Below, in pieces: positions 1-12,400 of a stretch of DNA of 64,000 nt (the first letter of the stretch is position 1; every line of letters starts with the position of its first letter). This DNA comes from Artemia franciscana (lineage: Eukaryota > Arthropoda > Branchiopoda > Anostraca > Artemiidae), in the NCBI RefSeq assembly GCF_032884065.1, contig NC_088872.1, forward strand, positions 32,646,917 to 32,710,916, in the 5' to 3' direction. The notes below the pieces were generated by a model. The model saw nothing but the letters and a program-made list of their open reading frames with translations, was not told where the DNA came from and did no database searches. The translations under genes and the position numbers were made by a program.

Positions 1-959
1 CGACTCCAAAGAAACTACTGACTAAAGGTAAGCCCTAAAACGGCGCAAACACACGTTTTTTCCAGATAGAGGTGCAATTAAGGAAGAAAACGGAGCATTT
101 TTTAGTAATAAATTATGAAAATATAGATTTCAAGGTGGAAATCTTAGAAGATCTAAGATTTCAAGGTGGGCCAGGCTCAAAGGACCTTCTCATTGCCCCC
201 AGATGAGGGTGGGGGGGGGTCAATGAATTCTTTTCATCAGGATATAAGCCATAAGGGATTGTCAGACCTTACCCTTGGTTTACACTAGTGCATTTTTTTT
301 TTACGCATAACGGCTCGTGGATATCAGGTACAGGAAAATCAAAAACACTTTCAGACAGAAATGGTACATTGCGCGAAAAATATTATGAGATATTCATGTA
401 GTATAGGCCTAGGAATAGACTCAATCAAGTTATAGAAGCCAAGAAAAATATTCGAAGGGCTAGCCCGAATTAGGCTAGACTAGGTATGCTTAATTAACAG
501 CTAATTTTCTATGTAGATTTCCCGAGAAAATATCCTCCCAGGCCATGAGGATTAAAAGTTTCTTTGAATGGACATTGGCCCTTATTTGCTATATCTCATC
601 CTAATGGATGACTTCTGATAAATAAAAGTAGTTTCTCAGTTACTGGAATTGTATGTTTCAAAAAGGCTTTCAATTCAAAATAACGGACGCGTTTGTGAAC
701 GGCTCCGTAAAAATGTTTCAGCGCAGCCCTTGAACCGTTATGACGCATAAACTTGTAGCAAACAACAGAGGAAATTTAACAGATCATGCAAAATGGGCGT
801 TCTTGCGTGAAAACACATCAGTGTGAACCAAGGTTTGAAAATATTTGATTGGAAGTAAGAACTAAAGCCGTAATTAATCTTTCTAGGAATAAATAAACAA
901 GTTATCAAAACAAGGAGCAACAATAAGACTTCAGACGAAAAGAGACTACATAATATATG
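1..959. other. AT-rich non-coding stretch, nothing recognised
   Basis: No open frame here looks like protein, and I see no RNA gene or repeat that recurs elsewhere in the window. A short G run near 210-220 and T runs are the only low-complexity features. Confidence 0.5.
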
Positions 960-1235
960 AGGGGGATCCCCCTCCTCAGCTCCTCGCTCACTACGCTAAA
1001 GGTTTTTTAATACTTTCAAACGGCTTCTTATTCCAATTCAACGGCCCTTGCGTTTCAGCAGTTGCTCTCAAAGGATTTGGGTTAAAATTCAAAGTTTATT
1101 GTAAAGACAGAGGAGTAGAAGAGGAGCAGCACCCTCATATAGGAAACAATTTATGTTTGTCTTAAGTTTTAATGTGACTCCTTACTTTCATTTTAAAAAC
1201 AAAACTTGTTTTTTTATTTAATTTTTAATCTTTCT
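960..1235. repeat. Dispersed repeat family A (one foldback arm)
   Basis: This stretch holds the signature of a dispersed family, here called A: a segment about a Ser-codon-free 'CTCGCTC..ACGCTAAAG' block, then 'TTAAGTTTTAATG' and 'CTCCTTACTTTCA'. The same blocks recur on both strands near 10.7-11.7, 15.1-15.8, 16.8-17.8 and 38.3-38.9 kb. Better copies are inverted repeats with arms of about 130 bp; this copy shows mainly one arm. Confidence 0.6.
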
Positions 1236-1239
1236 TCAA

Positions 1240-2800
1240 ATCACGGATAACCTGGATACATTTATCGTATTTTGGCTTAGTTCAACACCCCACAACATCC
1301 ATGAAAGTTTCAAGGTTGTACCATCAAGCTTTTTTTGAGATATTGCAGATATACCCTTATTACAGCCTGTATACACATAGTTTCTTTTGATTTAATTCAA
1401 CATCCTCCTCAACATTCCCTTCAGGCTGATATACTAAGCTGTTCCTGAGATATCTTAGAAAAATCCTATTGATAACTTGGATGCGTGTAGCCCTTATCGA
1501 GCAATTTCAACATGTCCCTGAACATACCCTGAAATTTTGAACTTAATACCCTAAACCATTCCTGGGTTACTGAAGATAAAACTATTTCAGCAATCCAGAT
1601 GCATATAGTGTCTCTAATTAGTTCAACACTCACTGAAACTTTAGACTAAATACCCCTAGCTGTTTCTGATAAATCGCCCATACCCTCTTGTGACTAATTG
1701 GATGCACTTAGGGTCTTTTGATTTGGTTCAACATCCAACCGACATTCCCTGAAACTTTTCAACTCATTTCCTTAAGCCGTTTCTGAGATATTGGAGATTA
1801 ATATTACATATAAGCCCTTGAAGATACACCCTTTTGACAAGCCGGATCTTTCCTAGGCCGTCCTTGAGAGATTACAGATATCCGATTTTAACAACCTAGA
1901 TGTATCAATTGTCTTTGGTTTAGTTCAACGTTGACAGCATTGTATATAGTGTATTTTGATTTAGTTCAAGGCCCTCCTCGAAATTCTCTGAAAATTTCAA
2001 CTTAACAACCTTTGCCAGTCCTTAGATACTTCAAATACATTTTTTCCATGGCCTGAATGCAAATACTGTTTTTTGAATTAGTTCAATATTCACCTCGACA
2101 CTTCCTGAAAATTTCATCTTGACAGCCAGGATGAATATAGTGTCTTTTGAACTAGTTCAAAATTCTCCTAAGCGGTTACTGAAAGTTTCAACTCAAAACC
2201 CTTAGCTGTTCCTGAGATATTGCATATAAGACCTTTCGACAACCAGGATCCACATAGTTTCTGTTGATTTATTTTGACATCCTTCTGAACTTTCCCTGAA
2301 AGTTTCAACTTAATACTCTGTCTAAGCCGTTTCTGAGATCTTGCAGATATTCCATTTAAACAATCTGGAGCCATGTGTCGTCTTTTGATTTAATTTATAA
2401 CCCCTTCAACATTCCATAAAAGTTGCAAGGTAATTCCCTTAATTGTTTCTGAGAAATTGCTGACACTAGTTGAACAAATCCTGAAGGTTTGAATTTATTC
2501 CCTTAGCCGTTCCTCAGATATTGCAGATGCGCTCTTGTGACAACCTTGATGCACGGAACAGTCTTTTGATTAGTTCAATATCCCCCTCAACATGCACATT
2601 TTGTCTTTCGATTAACTCAACGTTCCCCTCAACATGCCCTAAAAGTTTCAATTTAACACATCAAGCTGTTCCTGAGATCCGTTTTGGCATCTTACATCGA
2701 TATAGTGTCTTTGGTTTAGTTCAACACCCAATCAGCATACCCAGAAAGTTTCACCTGAGTACCCTTAGCTTTCCTGGACACCCAGGATAAAAAAATGCCT
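1240..2800. repeat. Degenerate tandem array, unit about 115 bp
   Basis: About a dozen diverged units are recognisable by recurring blocks: 'TTAGTTCAACA', 'CATTCCCTGAAAGTTTCAA', 'CTTAGCCGTTCCTGAGATA' and 'TTGCAGATA'. The first block appears near 1277, 1390, 1620, 1724, 1920, 1965, 2080, 2152, 2565 and 2715, so spacing is irregular around 115 bp. Units are old and carry indels. Open frames inside it are accidental. Confidence 0.7.
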
Positions 2801-2834
2801 CCCTCTCCCAATAACAAACCTATTTGTAAACAAT

Positions 2835-3145
2835 TAGCAGCTTCTATAATTTACAACCCTTGCCCCAGGGGCTCTGGGTGGTCAAGTCATCCATGGAGAC
2901 ATAGTTACTGGACTTTTCAATTATTTTGAACAAAATGCCAATCTCAAAATTTGATTAGATGTCTTCAGGAGTTAAGAGGAGGAAGTTGGAAGCTAATAGG
3001 GTCGTGGGAGGCGGGTTGTTTGTCCCACCAATCATTATTAACTCGTAAAAAGGGCAATAGAATTTTCAATCGAACGAGCCCCCTCCGAAATTTCTACGGC
3101 AACTGCTTCCATGCAGTTGTCGTGATACAAAGTGCAGTTGCCTGG
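2835..3145. repeat. Dispersed repeat family B copy
   Basis: Contains the blocks 'TTACAACCCTTGCCCC', 'TTTTGAACAAAATGCC', 'CAATCATTATTAACTCG' and 'AAAAAGGGCAATAG' in the same order as the tandem units at 11.9-15.1 kb. It looks like a single dispersed copy of that sequence. Confidence 0.6.
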
Positions 3146-3149
3146 GATA

Positions 3150-5360
3150 CAAAAATTTATTAATACGTTGAATCCATATGACCCTTTAATGAGGCAGCGC
3201 TGTCACGCTGCCTATGAGAAGTTACAACGAAATAACAACTCGGCTTGAGCTCAATTTGTCAGCTTAATACGTAAGGAACTGGAGAACAAAACCGAGTAAC
3301 ACAGACCTCTTTAGCCAAAAATAAAATAAACTGAGAAAACCAGCAGCCAAAGCAAACAGAAAACAACGCAAAGGACATCCCAACATGATAGTAATTCAAT
3401 CCAAGTTAAAACTAGATAAATAATTTGTAAGACACCACATTCTGGCAAGGAATAATCTTCAACATATATTTTTTCATTAACGAACTTTGACAAGAATTAT
3501 ATCAGTGGGATTAAAACTTAGTTTCTGGTACCTGAGTAAAAGTCTAGCCTTTCTAATTTAAAAGGATGCGACACAAAATCATTTTACGTGCCTCAAAACA
3601 TCGGCTGGGCGTCTCAAAACAAAGGGTCCATTAGCGAATCCTCTCAGAGGAGTAATTGCCATTGAATGCTATTGAAACTTCGTGACTTGATTAAATAAAA
3701 TTGATTGCAAGGACCGTTGAATTTTATTATCATATGTCGACAAGGCTTTCAATCAAAGCGGGTAGCACAACAGGCAACTCCCAAATCTATCGAATTGATC
3801 AAATAAATTTCATTTGAGCTGATATTTACAGTTCTTCTAGCATGTATACTAAAACATTTTTAGGGACTGCCTTTTCCTAAACTTCAAAATTCTGCTCTAT
3901 TTAATCAAAAAAACTAATTCGCACTTTCGAACAAGCTTTATTAAAACTGAATAACTCTATCTTTGGCACAAAATGAGAGAAGCTACATGGTTTTTCTAAG
4001 ATTTACAGTAAAGCAGATGTCGGCTTTTCGTTTTCAGTCGTTTATTCAAATCTCTTATCCAAGCTCTAAAAATTCATGCAAAACCGCCCAATCATTTCTA
4101 ATTAGTTTGGCCACAGAAACTAAATTTTTTCATAATAGACGAAGTAGGGTGATCCTTTAAGGTATCGAATCCCATTAAGTAGAGAAAGTTAAAAATTCTT
4201 GTAGCGAACATGAGCAGAAAAAAACCCGATAAGGATTGAATGACCTGCATAAAAATGTTAGCGAAATGGAACCTCTAAAAATGAATTTTTGAGGTTTTGA
4301 GGGTTCGAAGTACAAAAGGAGGCTTGAAACTTAATGTTAAAACGGCTAATTCCCTTAGACTAGGAATAAATAAGGATGAAGAGTGATGTTAGGTAATGAG
4401 AAAATCAATCAACTCGATAAACCCGCTTAACCGGGTTAAAAAGACGTAAAAATAGAAAAGTCACGGTGCAGTGTGTTTAGGTATTGCAAAACTGAAAAAA
4501 TAGGAAGATAGGCCTGCGAACTGAGCTTTACAATACCGTCACGTATTAACAATGGACAAATGTGGCTCTGACACTAGGGCACTTAGAAAGGCCGATGAAA
4601 ATGTGTTTAGTTTATTCAAGAGGAAAAAACTTATAATAATAACGAAACAATAATAAATTTTCCGTACTATCCTTCTCTTCAAACTCAGCATGGCTATATT
4701 TATAATTAATTCTGAACATGAGACTCTGTCGCATAATCTCGCCCCGGAATAAAATTCCGAGCCCTGCAGCGAAATGCTGCAGCTGATTTCGAACTTCAGA
4801 TCTCGTAATAGCAAGTATGTTTAGTTTCAATTTTTTTTGTTAAATTCTAAATATTTTCGGGTGAGTTTGATTTCTTAAATAAATTTTCATATAGATTTTT
4901 AGACTTATTCTAAGAATGTTAGTTAGCCAATTTTTATAGGTAGAGTCTATGGGTAAATTAGGCAAATATTTGAAATACTCTATATTATGGTCTAAAGGGT
5001 CTAATAGTCTTATCTTGTACTGTCGATACTTTTATGATTACATTTTAACATTGAGATGCATAGCCATGGTTTTTCGGTCGTAAGTTTTTTCTTGTGTAAA
5101 GCTTTTCAAAGACAATAAAGACCAAACTACTCATTTAATATCTTATAAAATTCATCTAAAGCCATCTTTGTATCCCCTTCTTTACTAACTCATCCTAGTC
5201 TGTATCGCTAAGACTTGATTTCAACCTTTTGCTAGGTTTCATGTTTTTCTTTTAGTTCTTGGATGGATAAACTTTCATTGTACGATTTTTTATTCTGTCT
5301 GTTTCTTTGGTGTTTCGGTTTCTTTTACCAGCGTCTTTAATAATGAAAGAGAGGTGACTG
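3150..5360. other. Non-coding AT-rich stretch, nothing recognised
   Basis: Short open frames occur but none has recognisable protein character, and no clear repeat boundary was found. The right edge abuts the LINE at 5.37-7.43 kb. Confidence 0.4.
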
Positions 5361-5366
5361 CATAAG

Positions 5367-7433
5367 CTATTGGGCTTGTTGGGTGGTTATTACCTTAATT
5401 CGCAGTCCAATGGATCTGTGTGCAGTAGCAAACTTAGCATTATTAGCTTTGTCCCACTTTTTTTTGTATTTCTTCCAGTAGCGGGATTTTCGGTTCCTTT
5501 CTTTCCTGATTTCCCTAGTCATGTATGGTAGGGTCTTCTGTTTGGGGATCATCTTAACCGATGTGTGTCATTTCTCCGCATCGGGAAGAAGGATTTTGAA
5601 CATGTTCCATTTGTCTTCCACAGGTCCTTCGAGAATAGTGTCCCAATTAACATTAGTTAAGTCAGCTCTAATGGATCTGTAGTCAACAAACATTTTTCTG
5701 ACGAGTCTGTTGGTTATTTTCTTGATCAATGTCTGGATTTCTAGCAGTAGGTGGTCTCTCTTTCCAACTGGTGGCATGTAGTTGATTTTCTGGACTAGTT
5801 CTGGGTTGTTCACGAAAGCTAAGTCGAGGAGTGATGGTTTCTGGTGCAAACGTTACCGCGTTGGCTGGTCTACAACTTGGGTGAGGGAGAGATCCATGGG
5901 TACATTCGATGAATGGGGATAACTTGTCTTGCGGGAAATTCCATGGTGACGAGAATCCATCTTTCCAGGCTATATCAGGGAAGTTAAAGTCTCCGGCAAT
6001 AAGTAGGTTTCCTCTGAAGCTAGTGGTCACTTTTTCGAAGACACAGGCAAGTGCCCGCTGGGATTCCGCTCGGATCAGGGCTTGAACGATTGAATATTAG
6101 CTGGTATCCCGGGATTTTAACATGTTGGTCAGTTAGTTGGTTCCAGCAACTTTTTGGACATACTTCGGCAAGGAGGATCAAATCATAATCTTTATGATAA
6201 ATTGCTGACCTGAGTTCGTCGATTTTGTTTGGTAGCTGGTCTATATTCGAGACGACTACGCTGAGATCGGTGGATATCTTCTTCACCATCTGCTTCCGAG
6301 TCACTTTCACTATCATCAATAGAAACAAAGCTCATTTCTTCTTCTTCTTCCTGGGAAGCGTCTGCATTTACAAACGAGTCTGACGATTTATCACTAATAA
6401 TGTCACTTAGGGTTACTTCATCATTTATATTTTTACCAAAAAGAGCAGAACTATTTACACTATACACTGATGGTCGGGTGACAATTGGAATCACACCACC
6501 ATTGATTCTGGGTTTTTTTTTGGAGGATTTTGTTGCCTCCAATAACCACATCTAGTTCACCATTAGATACACGATCACTTACTTCTGCCAGTAGTAGTCA
6601 GTTTTCCCTGTCAGTTTTAACCTTGTCGTGGCGGAACTGTAGTGTCGTTGTTGTTTCTTCTTTCGTATGACATATTCACGATTCTTCTGGGCAATGAAGG
6701 GTCGGTAACTGTGAAGACAATTGGCATGGTGGTGTTGGACGGAACTTGAATAGAAGCTGTAGAAGATTGCTTATTCAGCTGCCTTGCACTGGTGATAGTA
6801 GCAGGCATGCCGTATTCTTTCTGTAGAAATTCCACGATGAATGCTTTTTTGGCTGTAATTTGGGCTTCAAATGAAAGTGTAGGGTTGATTGGGACACTGA
6901 AAACGATGATATTGTTTTTACGCTTTTGTCTTTCTCTGTCGGTTCGTACCGCCTCAGCTACCTTCTTGTCTATTTCACTAGCTAGTGTCTTTGAAATATC
7001 TTGTAGGCCATCTTCTAACTACTTTTTAGCTTCAGTCCGCATGTCATATATTGTGCAGAGTTTAACCAATTCACCTTCAATGTCCCCAACCCGTTTTGTC
7101 AGACCTGACAGCATATCTTCCATGTTGCTTTTGATATCTTCCTTGAGTTTCTTGGTTGAATTTACAACTATGGTACTGACAATACTGGCGACGTCCTCCT
7201 TGTTTATGCCTCTCTTTTGGCGTGGATCAGGTTCACACAGAACGAGTTCCATCGCTTAGGGTGTTGATAAGCTTGTATTTGGTCAATAGCATCTCGATAC
7301 ACTGAATACACAACCACTTCGAACAATGGTCACAGTTCAAGACGGCGGATTCCGGCGTTAGTGCTACCTTGCACGAGACACAAATGACATCTCCGCTTTT
7401 CCGTGGTGAGTTCATCTTACGTTTCGCTACGCG
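5367..7433 (-). mobile_element. LINE relic: PHD-finger ORF1 plus endonuclease, RT missing
   Basis: Read on the minus strand, 7415-7233 encodes a Cys-rich PHD-like finger (CVSC, then CDHC and CIQC pairs). Next come an acidic/coiled-coil ORF1 body (7252-7019) and further ORF1 pieces (6835-6617, 6551-6192). An APE-type endonuclease follows in pieces: 6328-6020 has the N-terminal strands (LSVVVSNIDQL, DLILLAEVCP), 6030-5683 has the LLIAGDFNFPDIAW motif, 5849-5568 has LLDLAFVNNPEL with the late RDHLLLE, and 5552-5367 is the basic linker usually found just before RT. ORF1 with a PHD finger and this endonuclease type suits the CR1/L2-like group. The element is split by frameshifts and stops, and no RT can be read downstream of 5367, so its 3' half is gone. 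That is unusual, since LINEs normally lose the 5' end. Confidence 0.85.
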
Positions 7434-7439
7434 GTACTG

Positions 7440-7835
7440 TTCTGCCGTCTTCCGGAGAATTTTCGAATTCGGTGAAGAATAGGGATTTTCTCAAGTCCAA
7501 AATCGCGGCTCGCGCCTAATTCCAGATCAAAAGCAAACGTGGATGCGCAGATCCAGTGTTTCATGCTTTATTCTGTAATGTTTCAGCTTATTTTCTCATT
7601 TATCTTACTATTCTGAAGTCCCTGAAGTTTCTGAAGTTTTTTTTTTTTATCTTTGTCCTCTTTTGGTTTGTTCTAAAAGTAATAAATAAGAACAAAAGTT
7701 CTTATTTATTACTCCAGTACTGATATCATGTCTTTTTATTTTGGAAATGGAATCCATTTGTTCTCCCTATTCAATATTGCACAATAATAGAGCGGTTGAA
7801 GAAAACAAGAAATAATTTTTCCCTTTACTTTCAAA
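7440..7835 (-). other. Probable 3' UTR and downstream flank of the Maf-family gene
   Basis: Directly follows the stop codon of the minus-strand Maf gene. It is AT-rich without coding potential and holds two AATAAA hexamers on the minus strand. Confidence 0.5.
7735..7740 (-). promoter_or_regulatory. Candidate polyadenylation signal AATAAA
   Basis: AATAAA on the minus strand about 96 nt past the Maf stop codon. A second AATAAA lies about 30 nt further on at 7704-7709. The position suits 3' end formation of the Maf transcript, but the hexamer is common in AT-rich DNA. Confidence 0.45.
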
Positions 7836-7971
7836 TTAGTCACAAAACGCCTTTCGAACTTCAACAAAAAATCTTCGCAACGGGAAACCAACGACAGCGT
7901 TGTAATCTCCCTCTATTTTTTCGACAAGAATACTTCCAATTCCCTGAATCCCATAAGAGCCAGCTTTACCA
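7836..7971 (-). CDS. Maf-family gene exon 4 (terminal)
   Basis: One base completes Tyr165, then residues 166-209 and a TAA stop. The acceptor has a strong pyrimidine tract (TTTTTTCTTCTTCTAG). The exon holds [18 protein letters not shown], then the V-G-F-P-L motif, the expected C-terminal Maf signature. Two AATAAA signals follow within 135 nt. Confidence 0.92.
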
Positions 7972-9377
7972 CTAGAAGAAGAAAAAACACTGAGCGAAGT
8001 TAATGTAAAAACAGCCAATAATTTCGAAAACACTAAAAATATGGAGCAAATTTAAATGGATTTGCATTACTTTGGGACGAATTATTTTTCCTTTAGGGGA
8101 GGGGGGGTCATTTAATGTTTAACTTTCAAAAAGTATTTAAAATGTAATTCGTTGTGTAATTTTAAGCATTAAGAAAATGAAAAATTTCACAAGATGTAAA
8201 AAGTTGAAAATCTAAATAGATCAAAACCAAACCGTAAATAGTTATCCCTAATTACTATCTCACTTACTGCATCTAAAACATCTTGTCTTAGAAATACAGA
8301 GGTCATTTTAACTAATCTATTTTTTGCACTTTTTATTTTATCAAAATCCCTTTATCGTTTTCACCAGGGGTGCAGCGCTACAGCAATGCATGGGAATACA
8401 GTTCCCACTGTTATTAAAAAGGAACAGTCGAAAAGTGTTATTATCGAATAATAATCAAGCTTTTCTGGTACCCCATTACAACCAAATCAGAAAACAACAA
8501 AATCCAGTTAATGGCATCTTACTGAGGTAGAAAAAACAAAGTCTTTTCGGTTTCTATCGATAAATGAGAACAGCTTTAAATCCTTATAGACAGAACTAAT
8601 AAAACCTTAAAAGATATGACTATAAAAGAGCAGCGCATGGAACTATTACAATCTTTCGTTATTGTGAATTTGTAATGAGAGTCGAAAAAGGCAACACCGT
8701 TTATATAAACAAGCTTAAGGATGAGAAAAATGATCAAGATAGTACTTTTTAGCACCCCATTGCAGCCAAAAAAAACAAACAAGTCAGTTTGTGGCATACT
8801 ACTGGAGCAGGAAAAAACACCTTTTCAGGTTACATTGGTTCTGCGAAAACAAAAGCTTTGAAATTTTACACGCAGAAAATTTTAAGGGATCCCCCAGATA
8901 TAGCTATAAATCAGCGACCCGGGGGTCTATACAGTTTAACGTACTTGTGAATTTTTACAATGATTTATTCAGGAAGTATTCATGGAAACGTGACTTGAGA
9001 CGAATTTTCAATGATTAATTCTTTTATCATTTAAAAGAGTTCTCTAAATAATCCCTGCATGATCATAGCTTACGAAGTCGTATACAAAGTCTTAGAGAGA
9101 AAAAATAGAAAGGCAGCTAGGAATATTTTCGAAAAAGCTTTAAGCTTAGTAGAAGAGAGAGGAGGTCTGTAGAAGAAGTTTCTGAGAGATAGATCTTACG
9201 AGACTAAGGGGCAAGTAAGAAAAGTATAGTAGACGTATGAAAACAAAGAAAGGGAATAAAAAATGAAAAGAGAAAAAACAAATAGGTGAAAAAACGAGGA
9301 TTTTATCAGCCGGTAGCTAAATATGAAAAACAAGCAAATATTTCGACAAGGACCTCCGCCAAGTCGTCCTCAGTGCT

Positions 9378-9434
<57 letters not shown>

Positions 9435-12400
9435 AACCTTTATAAGTGAACTACACGAGAGTGTAGACTTGGCGGAGGTCCTTGTCGAAATATTTGCTTG
9501 TTTTTCATATTTAGCTACTGGCTGATAAAATCCTCGTTTTTTCACCTATTTGTTTTTTCTCTTTTCATTTTTTATTCCCTTTCTTTGTTTTCATACGTCA
9601 TGCATAGCCAGTATGGTCTCAGAACGTATTTACGTAAAGTATAGTAGGCATTAAAGTGTGAATGAAGGAGAAGTGAAATCAAGGCCATAGATGAAATTCC
9701 TGAAGACCTGGAAGATGCAGCCAGACAGTATAATAGTAAAGTATTGCAATGACATGTTAAGAAATTGAGAGAAAGTAGTCAGTCTGGACTTGTCCTAGTT
9801 ACAGATAGGATCGGAGCCCCAATTAATGATACGAAAAGCGATAGAGAGGGATGGGTAGAACATTTTGAAAACGTGTTAAGCTGACCCAAAGAAGTAGAAA
9901 ATTATACAAAAAGAATAAAAGAATGTTAGAGAACTTAGAAATAAACAAAGATTTCTTTGCAAGAAGGAGTTAGAGACAATAATAAAGCCTCAATTAAAAA
10001 GTAATAAAAGCCTCGGGTGCAGGCAGTGAGTAACCGATGAATAGCCGGCAAATGAGTCTTTGAAATACGGTGGTTGCTAAGTTAGAAATAAATCACTTAA
10101 GATTATGAGTATTGATACTAAGAAAAATTTAATTAAGTCCCTTCATATAGAAGGTGATAAGAGTGAGTGTCGTAATTACAAAGGCGTTGACTTGACTTCT
10201 GTATGAAGCAAATTAATGAGCGTGATGGTGGTTATTAGACCAACATGTGCTGTAGATAAAGTTATAAAAGAAGAACAGCATGGTTTTAAGAGGGGGAGAG
10301 GATGAGTCGAAAAAATTTCTACTCTTAGATTAATAACCGAAAAGCACCTGAACGATTAGACCCCTTTAGTCCTCATAATTGATTCTGTTGATGGAAAAGC
10401 TTTAGTGTATGGTATATCAGATGGGTACATCCAAGTGATTAGTTTTATGTAAGAGAGAGACGTTGCTGGGGTTAAAGTAGCAATTGAGGTTTGTAGTTGG
10501 TTCAGTGTGAAATCGAGAGCTAAGGATTGTGTTTTATCCCCATTTTTATGGAAAGTTTTGATGAACTTAGTCCTAAGAAACACAACAAAGGCTAGTGGAG
10601 ACTATGGTATTTAACGGGAATGTTAAAGTCTTCTAGACTTACATTACGCCTTTGACTTAAGCGTCTTAACTAAAAATGTTTACACAACGACTGAAATTCT
10701 GGGTCCATTTTGAGTTTCATTTATTCTTTAATAGTAATTAAATAAAAAAAACAAGTTTTTTCAACTGAAAGTAAGGAGCAACTTTAAAACTTAAAACGAA
10801 CAGAAATTACAATAATTCGCCGAGTCAAACTCAAAACAAGCAAAAATTAACATGAGTAGGTTTGTTAACCCCTATGCCTTCTAAACGCAATTTGCGCTTT
10901 ACTGAAAAAAAAAATGTACAAACAAATGACCGTGGATTGTCAGTTATATTGACATATATTGACATTTCTTTGATAAGGTTTTCATAATTTTTCATTTATG
11001 AAAGTAAGAAAGGTGAAAACATTTCAAACGTATTTAGTTTTCAGTAAAGAGCAAATTGTGTTCTTGTCTTAAGAAGGCGTGGGGGTTATCAACCCTACCC
11101 GTGTTAATGTTTGCTCGTTTTGAGCTTGACTCGGCTATTTGTTGTAACTTCTGTTCGCTTCGAGTTTCATTTATTTATCAATTAATTAAAAAAATTTCCT
11201 CAAGAAAAGTTATTCAAAGAAAAAGTAAAAAGTTCTATTAAGCCAAGAATGAGCATAATAAAGTCAAATAATCTTCCAATCGTAAAACTACCACAAATCA
11301 CTATCCATAAATGAATTCTGTCAATAAGCAATAAGCAATAAGCACTATCAAAAAGCAACTTGTGTTCTGGTCTTGATAAGGGATAGGGCTTGAGAGAAGG
11401 CCTGCTTACCCTCCAATCTTTTGTTACTCTTAAAAAGGGCACCAGACATTCGCGCTGTAATTGGAGTGCAAGGGGGAGGACTCCCCCTTCAAATATATAG
11501 TAAAACCTTTAAAACAAGTAAAAACAAAGTGAAAACATTTTGATTTTTCTTTTAGTAAAGTGCAGATTACATTTTGGTCTTGAAAAGACATGAGGAATGT
11601 CAGCCCTACTCATGTTGATTTTTGCTCGTTTTAAGTTCGACTCGGTTATTTATTGCATGATTTGAATAAACAAAGTACGTTTAAAATGTTTTAATTTTAA
11701 TAAATTACAGTTTATTAAAACTTTAAGGAATATATATCAGTATAGGTATTTTCAACTGACAACCCACAGCCATTTTCGTCAGTAATGTGCAAATTATATT
11801 CTGGTCTTCATGAGGTATGGGGGGTGTCAAAGACGTCATTTCCACACCTTTCAACTACACTGAACAAGCTAGTTATCTAAAAAAATTTATTGGATGTGTT
11901 TCTCGAATTGATGGGTGAAGAGAAGGGGGGCTTGTTGTCCTCCAGTCACTTTTGACTAATGAGAAGGGCACTAGCCTTTCAATTTCCAATCAAATGATCC
12001 TTTTACAAATTTTCTATGACAACAAATGACCATCTCAAAATTTCTATCAGATGAATTACGGGAAAATACGAGGTTTTGAGGTGTAAGGGTTATCCACTGT
12101 CAGATCACTCTGAATCTTGAAAAGGGCACTAGAACTTCTGATTAACAATTCAACGAGCTCCCTCCGTAGTTTATACTACCACCCCTTCTATATTTATCTT
12201 ATATGCCCCCAGGGCACAAATTACCTTGCCCTGAGGTCTGTGGAAGGTGTCATCCTTAAAAACACAATTTGTGGACTTTTCAATTACGGTGAACAAAATG
12301 GTTAAAATGGCTAAAAATTTGAATTGGAGGGGTTTGGGGAAATGGTGGACGTGGGAGGATTGTTGGTTGCCTTACAACTCCTGCAACTCCTGCAACTTAC

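Noticed and set aside
9286-9545. Pair of 79-codon frames on both strands
   Set aside because: They mirror each other because of the inverted repeat and run through the poly(A) loop as poly-Lys or poly-Phe.
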